Shown here piece after piece: positions 43,406 through 54,775 of a DNA stretch of 64,000 nt. How positions within the stretch are numbered: position 1 is the stretch's first letter; each line of letters begins with the position of its first letter. The DNA is from Prorocentrum cordatum (Eukaryota > Sar > Dinophyceae > Prorocentrales > Prorocentraceae): assembly GCA_963575745.1 (NCBI GenBank), contig CAUYUJ010005670.1:210001-274000 (forward strand). Direction: 5' to 3'. The position numbers were made by a program, and so were the translations under genes. The notes below the pieces were generated by a model. It saw nothing but the letters and a program-made list of their open reading frames with translations. It had not been told where the DNA came from and searched no databases.

Positions 43406-43615
43406 TCGGCCACATCGTCGAAGGGGCACATCGTCGAAGGGGCATCCATAAATGGATGCCGCCTTCTGCCGCATCAAGGCACGATTGAAAGAGACCCTGG
43501 AACCGATGCGCAGACATAATGAAGATAAGCGTGGCAAAGATGAATAGGAGGGAGATGGGGATGAATGCGGTTCAAGACGAGATGTATGATCTTGGAGGGG
43601 GGGCAACCATATACA

Positions 43616-43644
43616 TATCTATATATATATATATATATATATAT
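43616..43644. repeat. (TA)n microsatellite
   Basis: Alternating TA of about 28 bases. Confidence 0.95.
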
Positions 43645-43699
43645 CGAGAACTCTCGGTGGCAGATCGAACGGATGTACCGCGACGGGCAGAAGAACCTC

Positions 43700-44860
43700 G
43701 CGAAAACACTTAAAACAGTCGGATCATGCTCAGCCTGGGGTCCCAGGCGACTTTTCGGGAAAGGCTCGCCGAAGACTCCTTCTGCCCGCTCTGTGGAGAT
43801 CACCACTGCGATGACTATCGGAAGTTCTGGGGGGGCCCACTTCTTTTCCAGGCCGAGCATCACCCTCATCCAGGATACGGAGGACATAGCAGACATCGCC
43901 CAAGGGGATGATCAACCAGCTTGCTTGTTGCTCCGAGGGCTCATCCCAGCCAGTCTTGCACTGAGGGCAGTAGAGGACACCACACCCAAGCACCCCATCC
44001 GTGGGGACAGGTGCCTCCCTGGATCCTCCCGAGCCGAGGGGCGGTTGGCGCCTCGGTTCTGTGGATGGCTCAGGAGGCGCCTTCTCGTCCGACCCCCGTC
44101 TCAAGCGAGTTGGATGGGGTGCGGGGGTACGGGATGAAGATTTATCTTTACGCCTCCCGGCAATGGCCAAGGGAATCTCGTGGGGCGCCATACAATCAAT
44201 AGAGCAGAGCTCAAAGGGGCCGCAGAGCTCCTCAGGCACACACGAGGGGCCCTCACAGTGGTCGCCGATTCGGCGTACCTCACGCGTGGGCGCAACAGGG
44301 CCCCCCCGTAGGAGGATGCCCACCAGTCGTAGGCTCTGGTCAGAGCGTTGGCGAGGGCGAGTGCTCGAGGCCCGCCAGGGGCTGCTGCGGCACCTCAAGG
44401 TCAACAGTCATGCCACCGACCCCGAGGTCCGAGCACGTTCTCCAGCCGGGGGCCCTGTCTGTTGCCGGCCGAGCAGGCGAACTGGCTGGAGAGGCTGCCG
44501 CCCGAGCCGCTGTCCCCCAGGAGCTGGTCAGCCGAATGCTGGCATCGGACGCGCTCGCCGAGCAGATCCGTGGGCGGCTGGCTGCACTCCGGATAATGTC
44601 CTGGACCCATTCTCCAGCAGAAGAGGCTCCCGCCGAGACGAAGCGAGCTCAGAGTCAGGAGCGAAGCGAGAAGGCGCTGCAGTATCTCTTGGAGGCGACC
44701 TCCCACTGGCCCCAGGTCCAAGGAGACCAGGTCTCGTGTGGCCGATGCGGGAAGGAGACTCACATGAGGTCTTGTGCCCGCTGGCTCCGCTCACCTTGTC
44801 CCACCAAGCCCATGGCGGAAGCCCAGGTTGCCGTGGCTGCGAGGAGGAGGACGACGACGA
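43700..44860 (+). pseudogene. LINE E: zinc finger, RNase H and C-terminal Cys fragment
   Basis: Plus strand. DSFCPLCGDHHCDD at about 43,777 is the start of a Cys-rich finger as found after the RT of such LINEs, and LLLRGLIPASL (about 43,930) is the segment that usually follows it. In another frame at about 44,206-44,290, ELKGAAELLRHTRGAL then VVADSAYLTRG carries the Glu and second Asp of RNase H. HLKVNSHATDPEV at about 44,390 is the K-HAT-xDV block. SCGRCGKETHMRSC at about 44,738 is a terminal Cys cluster. Frames change at least twice. A GGA tract begins at 44,845. Confidence 0.65.
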
Positions 44861-45403
44861 GGCGGCGGAGACGAGGGGGAGGAGGAGGAGGAGGAGGAGG
44901 AGGCGGAGGAGGAGGAGGAGGAGAAGGAGGAGGAGGAGAAGGAGGGAGGAGGAGGAGAGAAGGAGGAGGATGAGAAGGAGGAGGAGGAGGAAGAGGCGGA
45001 TGAAGAGGAGGATGAGGAGGAGGAGGAGGAAAAGGAGGAAGGGGAGGACGAGACGCACGAGGAGGAGGAGGAGGAGGAGGAGGAGGAGACGCAGGATGAG
45101 GCAAAGGGGGAGAAGAGGAGGAAGAGGAGAAGGATGATAAGGATGAGGAACAGGAGGAGGAGGAGGAGGAAGAGGAGGGGAAGGAAAAGGAGGAGGAGGA
45201 CGGGAAGGAGGAGGAGGAGGTGGAGGAAGAGGAGGACGATGAGGAGGAAGAGGAGGAGGAGGTGGAGGAAGAGGAGGAGCTGGTGGAGGAAGAGGGAGAA
45301 GAGGAGAAGGAGGAAGGAGATGAGGAGGTGGTTGAGGCAGAGGAGGAAGAGGAGGAGAAGGAGCAGTAGGAGGATGAGGAGGTGCAGGAGGAACAGGAGG
45401 ATC

Positions 45404-45440
<37 letters not shown>

Positions 45441-45628
45441 GGAGGAGGAGGAGGAGGAGGAGGAGGAGGAGGAGGAGGTGGTGGAAGAGGAGGAACAGGA
45501 GGAGGAATCTGAGGACACGGAGGAAGAGGAGGAGGAGGAGGATGAGGAGGAGGATGAGGATGAGGAGGAAGACGAGGAGGAGATGGAGGAGGAGGAGGAG
45601 GAGGAGGAGGAGGAGGAAGAGGAGACAT
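44845..45628. repeat. ~780-bp polypurine (GGA)n tract
   Basis: GGA/GAG/AGG triplets with GAA variants; a pure GAT run at 45,403-45,440. Confidence 0.95.
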
Positions 45629-45629
45629 A

Positions 45630-46110
45630 ACTTAGATTAGACGATGCGCTGCGCGCGGCTCCACATGATCATACATGCGAGTTGATTTCCATGGCCAGCT
45701 TCGTGCGGCCAGGGGCAGGGCCCGTCTCGAGGGCCTGGAAATAAGCGAGCCCAGTCCGTGCGGGCTGCTTACATCCCTGCACCAAGTTACCACTGCGTCT
45801 ATAGTGGTCGGTCCCAGGGCCGCCACAGGCAGAGCAGGCGAACATCAGTTACTTCTGAGAGCCCACACCCACCTCCCACCACCTCATAGTGTGCGACACG
45901 TGCACAATCAGACCATGGCGAATCGAAGCATGAACCCGCGGAGCCTGGCTAATAGGATTGAAAACGACAGGGGCTAGGCAGGACTCTCGGAACCACTGAA
46001 TTATGGTACCCTTGGACCTCTTGCCTAGATCATAACCGCACTTTTTTGATCTGCGGGGCGAGAGCGAACCTCTTCCGCTGAAAGCTAAGGTTCAGAACCG
46101 CAAACAGGAC
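45630..46110. other. unannotated stretch
   Basis: Short frames on both strands with no recognisable domain. Confidence 0.5.
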
Positions 46111-46114
46111 AGAG

Positions 46115-46828
46115 CCAACGACGAGAAGGAGGAGGAGGAGGAGGAGGAGGAAAAGGAGGAGAAGGAAGACAAGGCGAAGGATGAGGCGGAAGAGGAGGAG
46201 GAGGAGGAGGAGGAGGAGGAGGAGGAGGAAGGGGGAAAAGAAGAGGAGGAGGACGGCAGGAGGAGGAAGAGGAGGAGGAGGAGGAGGAGGAGGAATAGGA
46301 GGAGGAGGAAGAGGAGGAGGAGAAGGAGAAGGAGGAAACGGAGGAGGAGGAGGTGAAGGAAGAGGATAAAGAGAAGGAGGAGGAGGAGGAGGGAGAGGAG
46401 GAGGAGGTGTGAAGGAAGAGAAGAGGAGAATCAGGAGGATGAGGAGGAAGAGGTGGAGGAGGACGAGGGGGAGGAGGAAGGAGAGAAGGAGAGGAGGAGG
46501 TGGAGAAGGACGGGAGGAGGAGGAAAAGGAGGAGGAAGATGAGGAGGAGGAGGAGGAGGAAGAGGAGGAAAACGAGGATGAGGATAAGAGGAGGAGGAGG
46601 AGGAGGAGGAGGAGGAGGAGAAGGGGGGAAGAGGAGGAGGGGGATTTGGAGGAGGAGGAGGACGGGAGGACGAGGACGAGGAGGAGAAGGAGAAGGAGGA
46701 GGAATAGGATGAGGAGGAGGAGAAGGAGGATGAGGAGGAGGAGGAAGAGCAGGAAAGGGAGGAGGATGAGGAGGATGAGGAGGAAGAGGTGGAGGAGGAG
46801 GAGGAGGAGGAGGAGGAGGATAAGGGGA
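46115..46828. repeat. ~710-bp polypurine (GGA)n tract
   Basis: GGA/GAA triplets on the plus strand throughout. Confidence 0.95.
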
Positions 46829-46829
46829 G

Positions 46830-47349
46830 GCCACTCCTTGGGGGACCCTGAGGTCCAAGCGTCGCTCCCTGCTTCCCACCGGGCGATTTTTCCGTTCGGG
46901 CTCAAACGCCGGGACCCCCACGGGTCGATCCAGCTCGAGACATGCCACAGAAAGCAGGAAAGTGGGTGAGGGTTCAAGAGGTTGGCTCGCGTCTTTCGAC
47001 TGAGTTCTGTTGTGCTCACTGCTTTTAGTGCTCACCGCAGGTCTCAAGAGACGCGTCCAGGGTTGGAAGGAGGAGTTCCACAGGAAGGAGCGGGGGGGCG
47101 GTAGGAGAAAAGGCGAGAAGGTCGTCCCATCCTTGTCGACTTCCCCCTCTTACATCCGGCGGCAATCCTCCACCTCCCCAACCTCCCCCCCGTTATCCTC
47201 CGTCATGATTATTCCTCGTGCACCCTCCGTCTTCCCTTCCTCGGTCCTCCATCGCCCATTATCCTCGCCACCCGCATGTAATGTACATAATACTTGCAGA
47301 GCCTGCTACTCCCTCGGCGCTGCAACCATGGAGGGCGGGGGGTCTGCGA
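46830..47349. other. unannotated stretch
   Basis: No recognised domain; short frames only. Confidence 0.5.
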
Positions 47350-47599
47350 GTATCATACCGCCGGCGCCGTGGCCATGGTGGTCTGAGCGGCGCCTTGACA
47401 CAGCCCGACAGCTCTTCCTCTCTCGTGTCGGCCCTGGGACTCTCTCGTGACCTTGCCCATCACTGGGAAAAGCGGGACGGGTATGCGGGTGCTGCCTGCG
47501 CAGGGCCTCGGAGGGTTCCTCCTCGCTCCTCCTACTTCAACCCGTGCGCGCTCGTGCCCCTCGAAGGCCTGGGAGGAGGAGGAGGAGGAGCTTTTACCG

Positions 47600-48506
47600 G
47601 GGTGTAGCCCACAGGTGCAGTGCCAGCGCGGAGCATCAGCGGCAGTTCGGGGCTTCGCAAAGCGAAAACAATACCCGCGGGCACCGCCGCCACGCAGCGT
47701 GCTCCAAGCAGGCGGTGCACCTCGGTCAACATGGCCACTCGGCACGCAGGACTACCACCTCACCAATCGGGGAGGACCTCCAGCCCCCCGAATTTGACGT
47801 CCAGGGCGAAACCTCCAAACGGAGTCGGGACCTTCGGCCCCGGACCGAGAGGCAACTTCGCCCCAGTTCGTTGGTGGTTTCCGCTCCAAGGGTGGTCCAA
47901 GCGGGCACGGGTCGACGAGCCGCGCTCGCAGTGCCCCCTGCAATCCACCGCTCGGAGCTGGGTATTATCGCGCGAGTGTGCTCCACACGAGCTGCAGAAG
48001 GTAAACGGGCCAACACACCAAAGGCGGTGGCCTACGGCAGGCCAGCACGGGGCCTGCCTGAGCGTCTTGGCCACCTTGGCCACGCGCAGGCACCTTACGC
48101 ATCGCAACTTACCCGCAAACTGGACTATGTCGTGCTCTCCCGCAGGGGCCTCCTCAGCCGTAAGCCTCGGGGGCGGCCGTCCACGGGTCTCGATATCCCG
48201 AGCCGACACTGTACCGGCAGGAGGGCCGACAGCTCGCAGGGTTCTACAGATGTACTTGCACACATACGCGGACAGGCTGGCCGACTTCAACACTCGATCG
48301 TTCGCCTGCAGGTCCTGGGGATGCCTGGACGCTCCGAGCCTAGCAAACTGATCAGCAAACTTGTTACCGAGGCGCCAGTACCTGGCGTCTGCTGACAGGT
48401 GGTCGTCGCGCACAAGCGCGTGACCCTTGATTTTGATCACTTCAACCTCCCCCCAAGGTCGTCCACGCGCCCCCACACCCGTCCCCGCAGGTCGGCGCAC
48501 ATGCAC
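47600..48506 (-). pseudogene. LINE D RNase H C-terminal half and tail Cys clusters
   Basis: A shifted frame begins near 48,450 with VIKIKGHALVRDDHL and WRLGNKFADQFARLGASRH, the K-HA---D and GN-xAD--A ends of RNase H. AGKLRCVRCLRVAKVAKTLR and FTFCSSCGAHSRDN are two Cys-pair clusters typical of the far C-terminus of dinoflagellate LINEs. The 48,450 shift makes the copy inactive. Confidence 0.72.
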
Positions 48507-49465
48507 ATGCTGCCCGTCGTGGCCTCGCGGCCCTTCTTAAAGCTCGAGACCACCCAATCACAGTCGGATAGGTAGCGAAAGGGCCCGAGCGAGACGTGGA
48601 GGAGGTGCATTCGGAGTCCAAACAGCTCGGCCACCTAAGAATCCTGAAGGAGTCCAGTGAAAGGCCCGCACAGCGAGGCCGTGACATCTAAGCCGCCCCC
48701 CGAAGTTTGGACCACGGACCACCCAGCTCTCTTCGGACGGGGCTCGCACGCAAGAATGGACCCGCAGGACCCGTCGCCGAAAGCCTCGCCCTCCAGGTGG
48801 CCTCCCGGGGGCCTAATCTCCCAGCTGACCTGAAGCTCCAAGGTGGGAGGCAAACACCACTCGACGGGGTCGGGCATGAGACCGTGGCACCACAATGCCC
48901 AGTCCTCGCGGTCGTGCGCACCAGAGCGAAGCGAGTGTGGCAGCATGTAATCTCGCCGATAGCCCCACGTGCCCGGACACGACCCCCAACACAAGTGCCC
49001 CACCGTCCCCCGCTCGAGGCCACACAATTCGCACCAAGGGCTATCGACGAGCCCCACCTCGAATTTGCGAGCTCGACCCCGATATCCATTCGCTGCGAGG
49101 CATCTTGCCGTCGCCTGGTGCAAGGCCGTCCAATCCTTGGCGGCCGACGGCTGGGTTGAGCAGAGGTGGCGAATGGGGGCGAGGAAGGAAGGATGGGAAA
49201 GCGAGGCGAGGTGGGGACACTCTGCGTGCGCAGTGCGGAGGAGCCGATCCTCGACACCCTGCTTGGCGATGTTCTGAATTGTCTGAGGGCACGCTTCACC
49301 TAATTCCAAGACCTCGCCGCGAGCAGTCTTCAGACTGCAGATGCCAGGCCCAGGACCACCCGATTCGCTGGCAGGAGGCAAGGGTCGCTGAGATCGGGCC
49401 TTGGACAAACGACCAAGTCCTGTCCACAGGCCCCCTGGCTCGGGCGAGGCGTTGATCAGCAGCAT
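48437..49465 (-). pseudogene. LINE D zinc finger and RNase H N-terminal half
   Basis: CELCGLERGTVGHLCWGSC (C-x2-C, H-x4-C) at about 49,025-48,965 is the finger seen after LINE RTs. WALWCHGLMPDPVEWCLPP follows. GEAFGDGSCGS at about 48,790 is the RNase H start (Asp). After an in-frame TAG between LLQDS and AELFGL, AELFGLRMHLLHVS (Glu) and YLSDCDWVVSSFKKG (second Asp) continue in the same frame to 48,437. So one nonsense change breaks an otherwise good domain. Confidence 0.78.
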
Positions 49466-49574
49466 TGAGGAGAAAGCCGAGCCAATCGAATGGGAACCAG
49501 CTGGACCAGACAGCCTGGGCCAACATGAACATGGGACCGACGGTGCAATTATATGCTGGATCTATTGAGGCAGC

Positions 49575-50232
49575 CGGGAGGAGGAGGAGGAGGAGGAGGA
49601 GGAGGAGGAGGAGGAGGAGGAGGAGGAGGAGGAGGAGGAGGGAGGAGGAGGAGGAGGAGGAGGGAGGAGGGATAGGGAGGAGGGAGGAGGGAGGAGGGAG
49701 GAGGGAGGAGGGAGGAAGGAGGAGGGAGGAAGGGAGAGGAGGTGGGAGGGAGGGGAGGAGGGAGGAGGGAGGAGGGTAGGAGGAGGAGGAGGAGGAGGAG
49801 GAGGAGGAGGAGAGGAGGAGGAGGAGGAGGAGGAGGAGAGGAGGAGGAGGAGGGAGGAGGAGGAGAAGGAGGAGGGGAGGAGGAGGAGGAAGAGGAGGAG
49901 AGAGAGGAGGGAGGAACAGGGGGGGAGGAGAAGGAGGAGGAGGAGGAGGAGGAGGAGGAGGAGGAGGAGGAAAACAGGAGGAGAAGGAGGAGGAGGAGGA
50001 GGAGGAGGAGGAGGGAGGAGAGAGGAGGAGAGGAGGAGGAGGGAGGAGGGAGGAGGGAGGAGGGAGGAGGGAGGAGGGAGGAGGGAGGATGGGAGGAGGA
50101 GGAGGAGGAGAGGAGGAGGAGGAGGGGAGGGAGGAGGAGGAGTAGGAGGAGGAGGAGGGAGGAGAGCGAGGAGGAGGGAGGAGGAGGAGAGAGGAACAGG
50201 GAGAGGAGGGCGAGGAGGGGGAGGAGGAGGAT
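49575..50232. repeat. ~660-bp (GGA)n tract just inside the giant intron
   Basis: Almost pure GGA/GGAG on the plus strand, ending about 36 bases from the R1 donor site; polypyrimidine on the sense strand. Confidence 0.96.
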
Positions 50233-50267
50233 GCGCGCTCGTGCCCCTCGAAGGCCCGGGCCGTGGC

Positions 50268-50344
50268 CTAAGTTCTGCTGGTTCGATTTCCTGTTGGCGT
50301 GGTCCTTGTACAACATGTACGGCGTGCCTTCCGTTGGGCGGGAG
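50268..50344 (-). CDS. ribonucleotide reductase large subunit (R1), exon 1 of 3 in window
   Basis: The minus strand reads TPYMLYKDHANRKSNQQNLG, one of the most conserved blocks of eukaryotic R1 and part of the substrate-binding face just ahead of the catalytic Cys. SRPTEG precedes it and aligns one-to-one with the SQTETG-type residues of animal R1. The exon ends TTAG, followed by GCCACG (a GC donor). The last G plus GC of the exon at 10,229 make the Gly codon. The 5' border at 50,344 follows CCCAG and is likely, but the preceding exon was not found in the window, so it remains unconfirmed. Confidence 0.93.
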
Positions 50345-50814
50345 CTGGGCGGAGGGCAGGCGCGGGGGGGGTCAGCGGCGAGGAGCAGGGACTGCTGGCC
50401 AGGGAGGGAGGAGAGGGACTGCTGGCCGGGGAGGGATGGCTGGCCGGGGAGGGGGGAGGGGACGTGTGGTGGTGGAGATCCTCTGCGGCCAAGAACTCGG
50501 ATGGTCGTACACTCGACCAGGATAGGAAGGATGCGCGGTAAGGATGCAAGGGCCTTGGAGCGCCATGTTGACGTTTTCCGTGCGGAGCGCAGCAGAATGC
50601 CGAAGGATGCCGAATACCGATGGAGCAAGGATGCAAGGGTAGCCTTGGAAAGTTGCCCCATCCTTACTATCATGGTTGACTGTATGACAAGAAGATTCGT
50701 GGTTGCCCCCTCACTGACGGCCTCGGCGATCCAACCACTGGGGGGCCGCAAAAGACGCTGCCAGTAGGCAGCCGTCGGCGCACGGCCACATCTCAAACAG
50801 AGACGCAATAAAAA

Positions 50815-51400
50815 CTACCTGACTCGATCGCCCCGGCTGGCAGAACTCATCATGCGAGTATCACTGCAGCGGTCACGTGCGAATGTGACAAGGCGAACGC
50901 CCTCCAGGACCGCCCGCAGGTGGAAGTGGGCCCCCTCTCTCTCGTGTAAAGCAGGGGCGAACTCCCTCAAGAACCGCCCGCGGGCAGTGGGTCCCCCGGG
51001 GGGCGGGGGCAGGCCCCTCGCAGAGACAGGGGGCCCGCTCAGCGACCCGCCGAGCTCGCAGCGCCAGCGGCAGGCTCGGGAGGAGGACGCGGCCCCGCAA
51101 CGCCAGCAGCGCCAGCGCCGGCCGTCGACCTCTACATGCCCTGGCAAGTCGCGGTCCCGTGAAGGCCTCCACTCCACAACATTCACGCAAAAGGCTGACA
51201 ACCCTGATCTCCGGCTCTTTGTCGGCCAGAACCACGATCAAGCAACGGAGCTTCGCACCGAACAGATCTCCCGTCAACCCAAAAAAGAACGATGGGCAGC
51301 TGCACTTGAATCGACCCTGGACCGAAATGATCAGGATGTTTCGTATCGACAACTTACTGCATTTCGGAGCCATTCGTGGCGAACCGTGGCGTAGCCGCGC
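50815..51400 (-). pseudogene. possible LINE C-terminal Cys-cluster remnant
   Basis: A minus-strand frame reads HVEVDGRRWRCWRCGAASSS then CRWRCELGG, like the tail Cys clusters of the LINEs here, followed by GAHFHLRAVLEGVRLV. No other LINE domain is nearby. Weak call. Confidence 0.35.
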
Positions 51401-52061
51401 CGACAAGACACGAGTCGGGCGAACCACACTTGTGGCCCTTCTGGCCAGCGACCCTGGGCAACTGCGCACTCTCGCGCGCCGCCTCCGTGGGCGCCGACAG
51501 GGGATCCTCCGCGGCGAAGACTGCACTGATGCTTCGCCGCGCCGCTCTCTCCAGCAGCCCGCTGCGCAGGACGGATCGCCCCCGGCCTCGAAACCAGGGC
51601 CGCCTTCGCCCCCATCGCGAGGTGTCACTGCTGCCCTCTCGGGTGCCCCACCGGGCTCCCGCACCCCCGTCGGCGGCGAGCTAAGGAGGGGAAGCGAGAA
51701 GGAGAGGGCCCTCTCGGAAGGGGAACTGGGACACACAAGTAAATAGACACAGATAACCAGATTCCCCATCTGTTCCCATCTTTTCTGGGTTTCTGTCTTC
51801 CCCCCCACTTCCCATATTTTCCCATATTTTCTTGGGAATCGACGACTACGTGTGTCTGTGTGTTTTTTGTCCCCTCCTGACTCTCAGAAGGCGGCGGGAC
51901 TTCTCAGAAGCCCTCGCGCCCTGAGAAGCTTTCTGCGTCTTCGGGGAAGGCGCATACGACTTCTCAGAGGGCCTGGGCACTTCCGAGCCTTCTGAGAAGG
52001 CCCGCCCCCGCTCGCTTCCCCCCAGGCTCGCCGCTGATCTGGGGCTTCTAGCCAGTCTTGG

Positions 52062-52145
52062 AGGGGGAGGAGGAGGAGGAGGAGGAGGAGGAGGAGGAGG
52101 AGGGGCAGGAGCAGGAGGAGGAGCAGGAGCAGGAGCAGGAGGAGA
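52062..52145. repeat. (GGA)n and GGAGCA tract
   Basis: Pure GGA followed by GGAGCAGGAGCAGG. Confidence 0.9.
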
Positions 52146-52589
52146 CTGCTGCACGGTGTCAGCGAGGGCACTCCTGAGACGCGAGAGGCAGATGTGCCCA
52201 AAAATTGTGCCACCTCGTAACTACTGAAGTGTTGCGCATGCGCACAGATGGCGCACTCGTACGGTGGGTTGGTGCCAGAGTGCGTAATGTATCGCCGACA
52301 CTCTAGATCTAGGAAGCCTCCCCTGCTCCAAACTCCGAATTCAATGTTCACTAGTGTAACGCTACATACAATCACAATGCGGGCTGGAACACGGTGACCG
52401 CGGTTAATAATAAGAAATCCAGCTTGATGCCACAGCAGCTGCCGCTTGGCCGGGAACGACGCCCCACAGACGCCCCGGCCCTCCCTATTTCTCACCCCAC
52501 TCCATTCAAAACTCAAACTCAGGATGAGGAAATGGAGAATGAGGAGAAACCACACGGGCAAGATCAGGGATCACCATCTCACCAGCAAG

Positions 52590-52850
52590 GAAGGGGGAGC
52601 GGGAGGGAGAGGGAGAGGGAGAGGGCGAGGAAGGAAAGGGAAAAGGAAGGAAAAGGAAAAGGAAGGAAGGGAGGAGCGGGAGGGAGGAAGGAAAGCGAAA
52701 AGGAAGGCAGGAAAGAAGAAGAAGAGGAGGCAGGAGAAGGAAGAGGAAGGAAGGAAGGAAGCGGGAGCGGGAGGAGGAAGGAAAACGAAAAGGAATGCAA
52801 GGGAGAGGAAGAGAGAGGGAGAGGAGGAAGGAATAGAGAGGGGGTGCAGT
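52590..52850. repeat. imperfect GGGA/GGAA purine tract
   Basis: GAGAGGGAGAGGG and GGAAGGAAAAGG words; longer frames across it are repeat translations. Confidence 0.85.
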
Positions 52851-53519
52851 GAAGTCGAGCCGGCGGTTCGGCACTCGGGCGCCCGCGCAGGCAGCGCGCT
52901 GGAGAACGGGGGAATCTTCGTGGAGGACTGGGACACTGAGAGGAAGTATCAAGAAGAGCTGGAGGTGGTGGAGGAGGAGAAGCGATGACGACGAGAAGGG
53001 AAGGGGGACCCACAGATCCGACTCCGTGATTTTTCAATGCGCGGCCCCCAGATGTCTCGACGCACTCTCCGGGACCGGTTTTTCATCTCGAGTCGTGTGT
53101 TGACGGTCCCGAGGCCCGGCGAGGGCCCCTAGGGGCCGACATTTGCGAAACGCATCCGTCTTGATTTTTTCAATGCGTTGGATCTGTGGGGAAGAAGACC
53201 CGTGCAAACCCGACGCGTCAAGGATGTTGCAGAAATCCTCCCTGCAAAATCCCGCTTCATATGTCCCTGCCAGAGCTTTTGTTAACCGCGGGAAGTGCCC
53301 CGCTGGAAAACAGCAGTCTGATAATCATCACTCAAGACAACCGAGCATGTGTGGGAGACCAACGCCACGACTTAACTCAACTGCTGCGCCCTGACACTCG
53401 CAGATCGCATCCGAACATAACTCCTGGGAGTTCAACACCGAAAACAACGAGAAGGTTGCTACCAAACCGTCCTAAGTCGTGCCCGCGCAACATCCCTGGG
53501 ACTTCAACCGTACGAACCC

Positions 53520-54460
53520 ACGACGCTGCTGCAAACGTTCAAGAAGAATGTGCGCGGCGCGAACGCGATGACCACAGTTTGACAAGGAGCCATTGTCTGT
53601 CCTTAACACTGCCGCAAATCATTACAACAAAATGCGCGGCGCGAAGACAAGAGCCACACAACGACCATCCACTGCGAATGCTCGGAACGAGTGTGCACGG
53701 CGCTGCCGCGAGGACCACATTTTGAAAACTACCTGCACTCCATCCTATGTCCGCGGCGCGAATGCAAAAACCGCAAGTTGAAAACGACCGGCCCTCCATC
53801 TTTGAAGATGCTACAAAGGCTTAAAACGAATGAGCGAAGCGCTACGATAAACGCAATAAAACATTACCCACCCTTGATCCGTGAAGATGCTGCAAGCGTT
53901 GGCAGCGAATGCGCGCGACGCGAAAGCGGGAGCCACATTTTGAAAACCACTCGCCCTCCATCCATGGAGGTGCTGCAGAAGTGCTGCAACGAATGTGCAT
54001 GGCGCTAAAGCGACACCACCCTTTGAAAAGGACCAGCCCTCCATACTCGAAACGGTTGCACCAGAAACTTGCAACGAATGCGTGCGGCGCTCAGGCAATA
54101 ACTTTTCTTTGAAAGCTACTTGCCCCCATCATTGAAATAATATGCCAACTGTTCAGACGAATGTGCGCGGTGCGAAAGCCACAATCACATGTTGAAAACG
54201 ACCGACACTCCATCTTTGAAACTGCTGCAAACGTTTAAGACGAATGCGCGCGGTGCTACAGCGAAAGCCACTGTTGACAAGGACCCGCCGAAATTTAAAA
54301 CGAATGTGCGCGGCGTGGAAGCCAGAGCCACATTTTGAAAACGGCCCGCCCTCGACCCTGGAAGAAAAAGAGAACTGTCAAATCGCATATGCGCGGCGTT
54401 AAAGCGAGAACAACATGCTGAAAAGGGCCCGCCCCCCATCCGTGAAACTGTTGCACACGT
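53520..54460. repeat. loose tandem array of the 83-bp family
   Basis: About nine diverged units with GAATG-GCGCGGCGC, GCCACATTTTGAAAAC and CCCTCCATC-TTGAA at intervals of roughly 75-110 bp, in the same orientation as 1-205 and opposite to 9,225-9,720. Confidence 0.8.
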
Positions 54461-54734
54461 CAAATTTGAATATTGTACATGGTGAAAAGTCTCGGCCGAA
54501 ATGCCGGGACCGTCCTGCCGACACGTCTGTGGGTCCGACAGGGAGAAATTGCATCGAACGAAAAGAAATGAATGAATATTCGCATGAGCGTGGCCGTGGG
54601 GCGCCGATCCATGACCACTCTTTCGAATGGCACACTGTAAATGTGCGAACGAAACAAAACATCGTTTGACTCATGACTACTGTCTCGACTGCAGCACTGC
54701 AAGCCTGCAAACGAAACAATCATGGCAAGGGTAC

Positions 54735-54775
54735 GGGAGGAAGAGGAGGAGGAGGAGGAGGAGGACCGCACGCCA
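54735..54775. repeat. short (GGA)n tract
   Basis: GGAAGAGGAGGAGG run of about 35 bases. 54,470-54,730 and 54,780-55,100 hold no recognised gene. Confidence 0.85.

Larger units (their letters stand above)
47350..49465 (-). mobile_element. LINE D: 3' part of a non-LTR retrotransposon
   Basis: The minus strand shows, in order, a post-RT zinc finger, an RNase H domain and C-terminal Cys clusters. The 5' side (endonuclease and RT) is absent. It lies near the 5' end of the R1 giant intron, in the same orientation as the gene. Confidence 0.8.
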
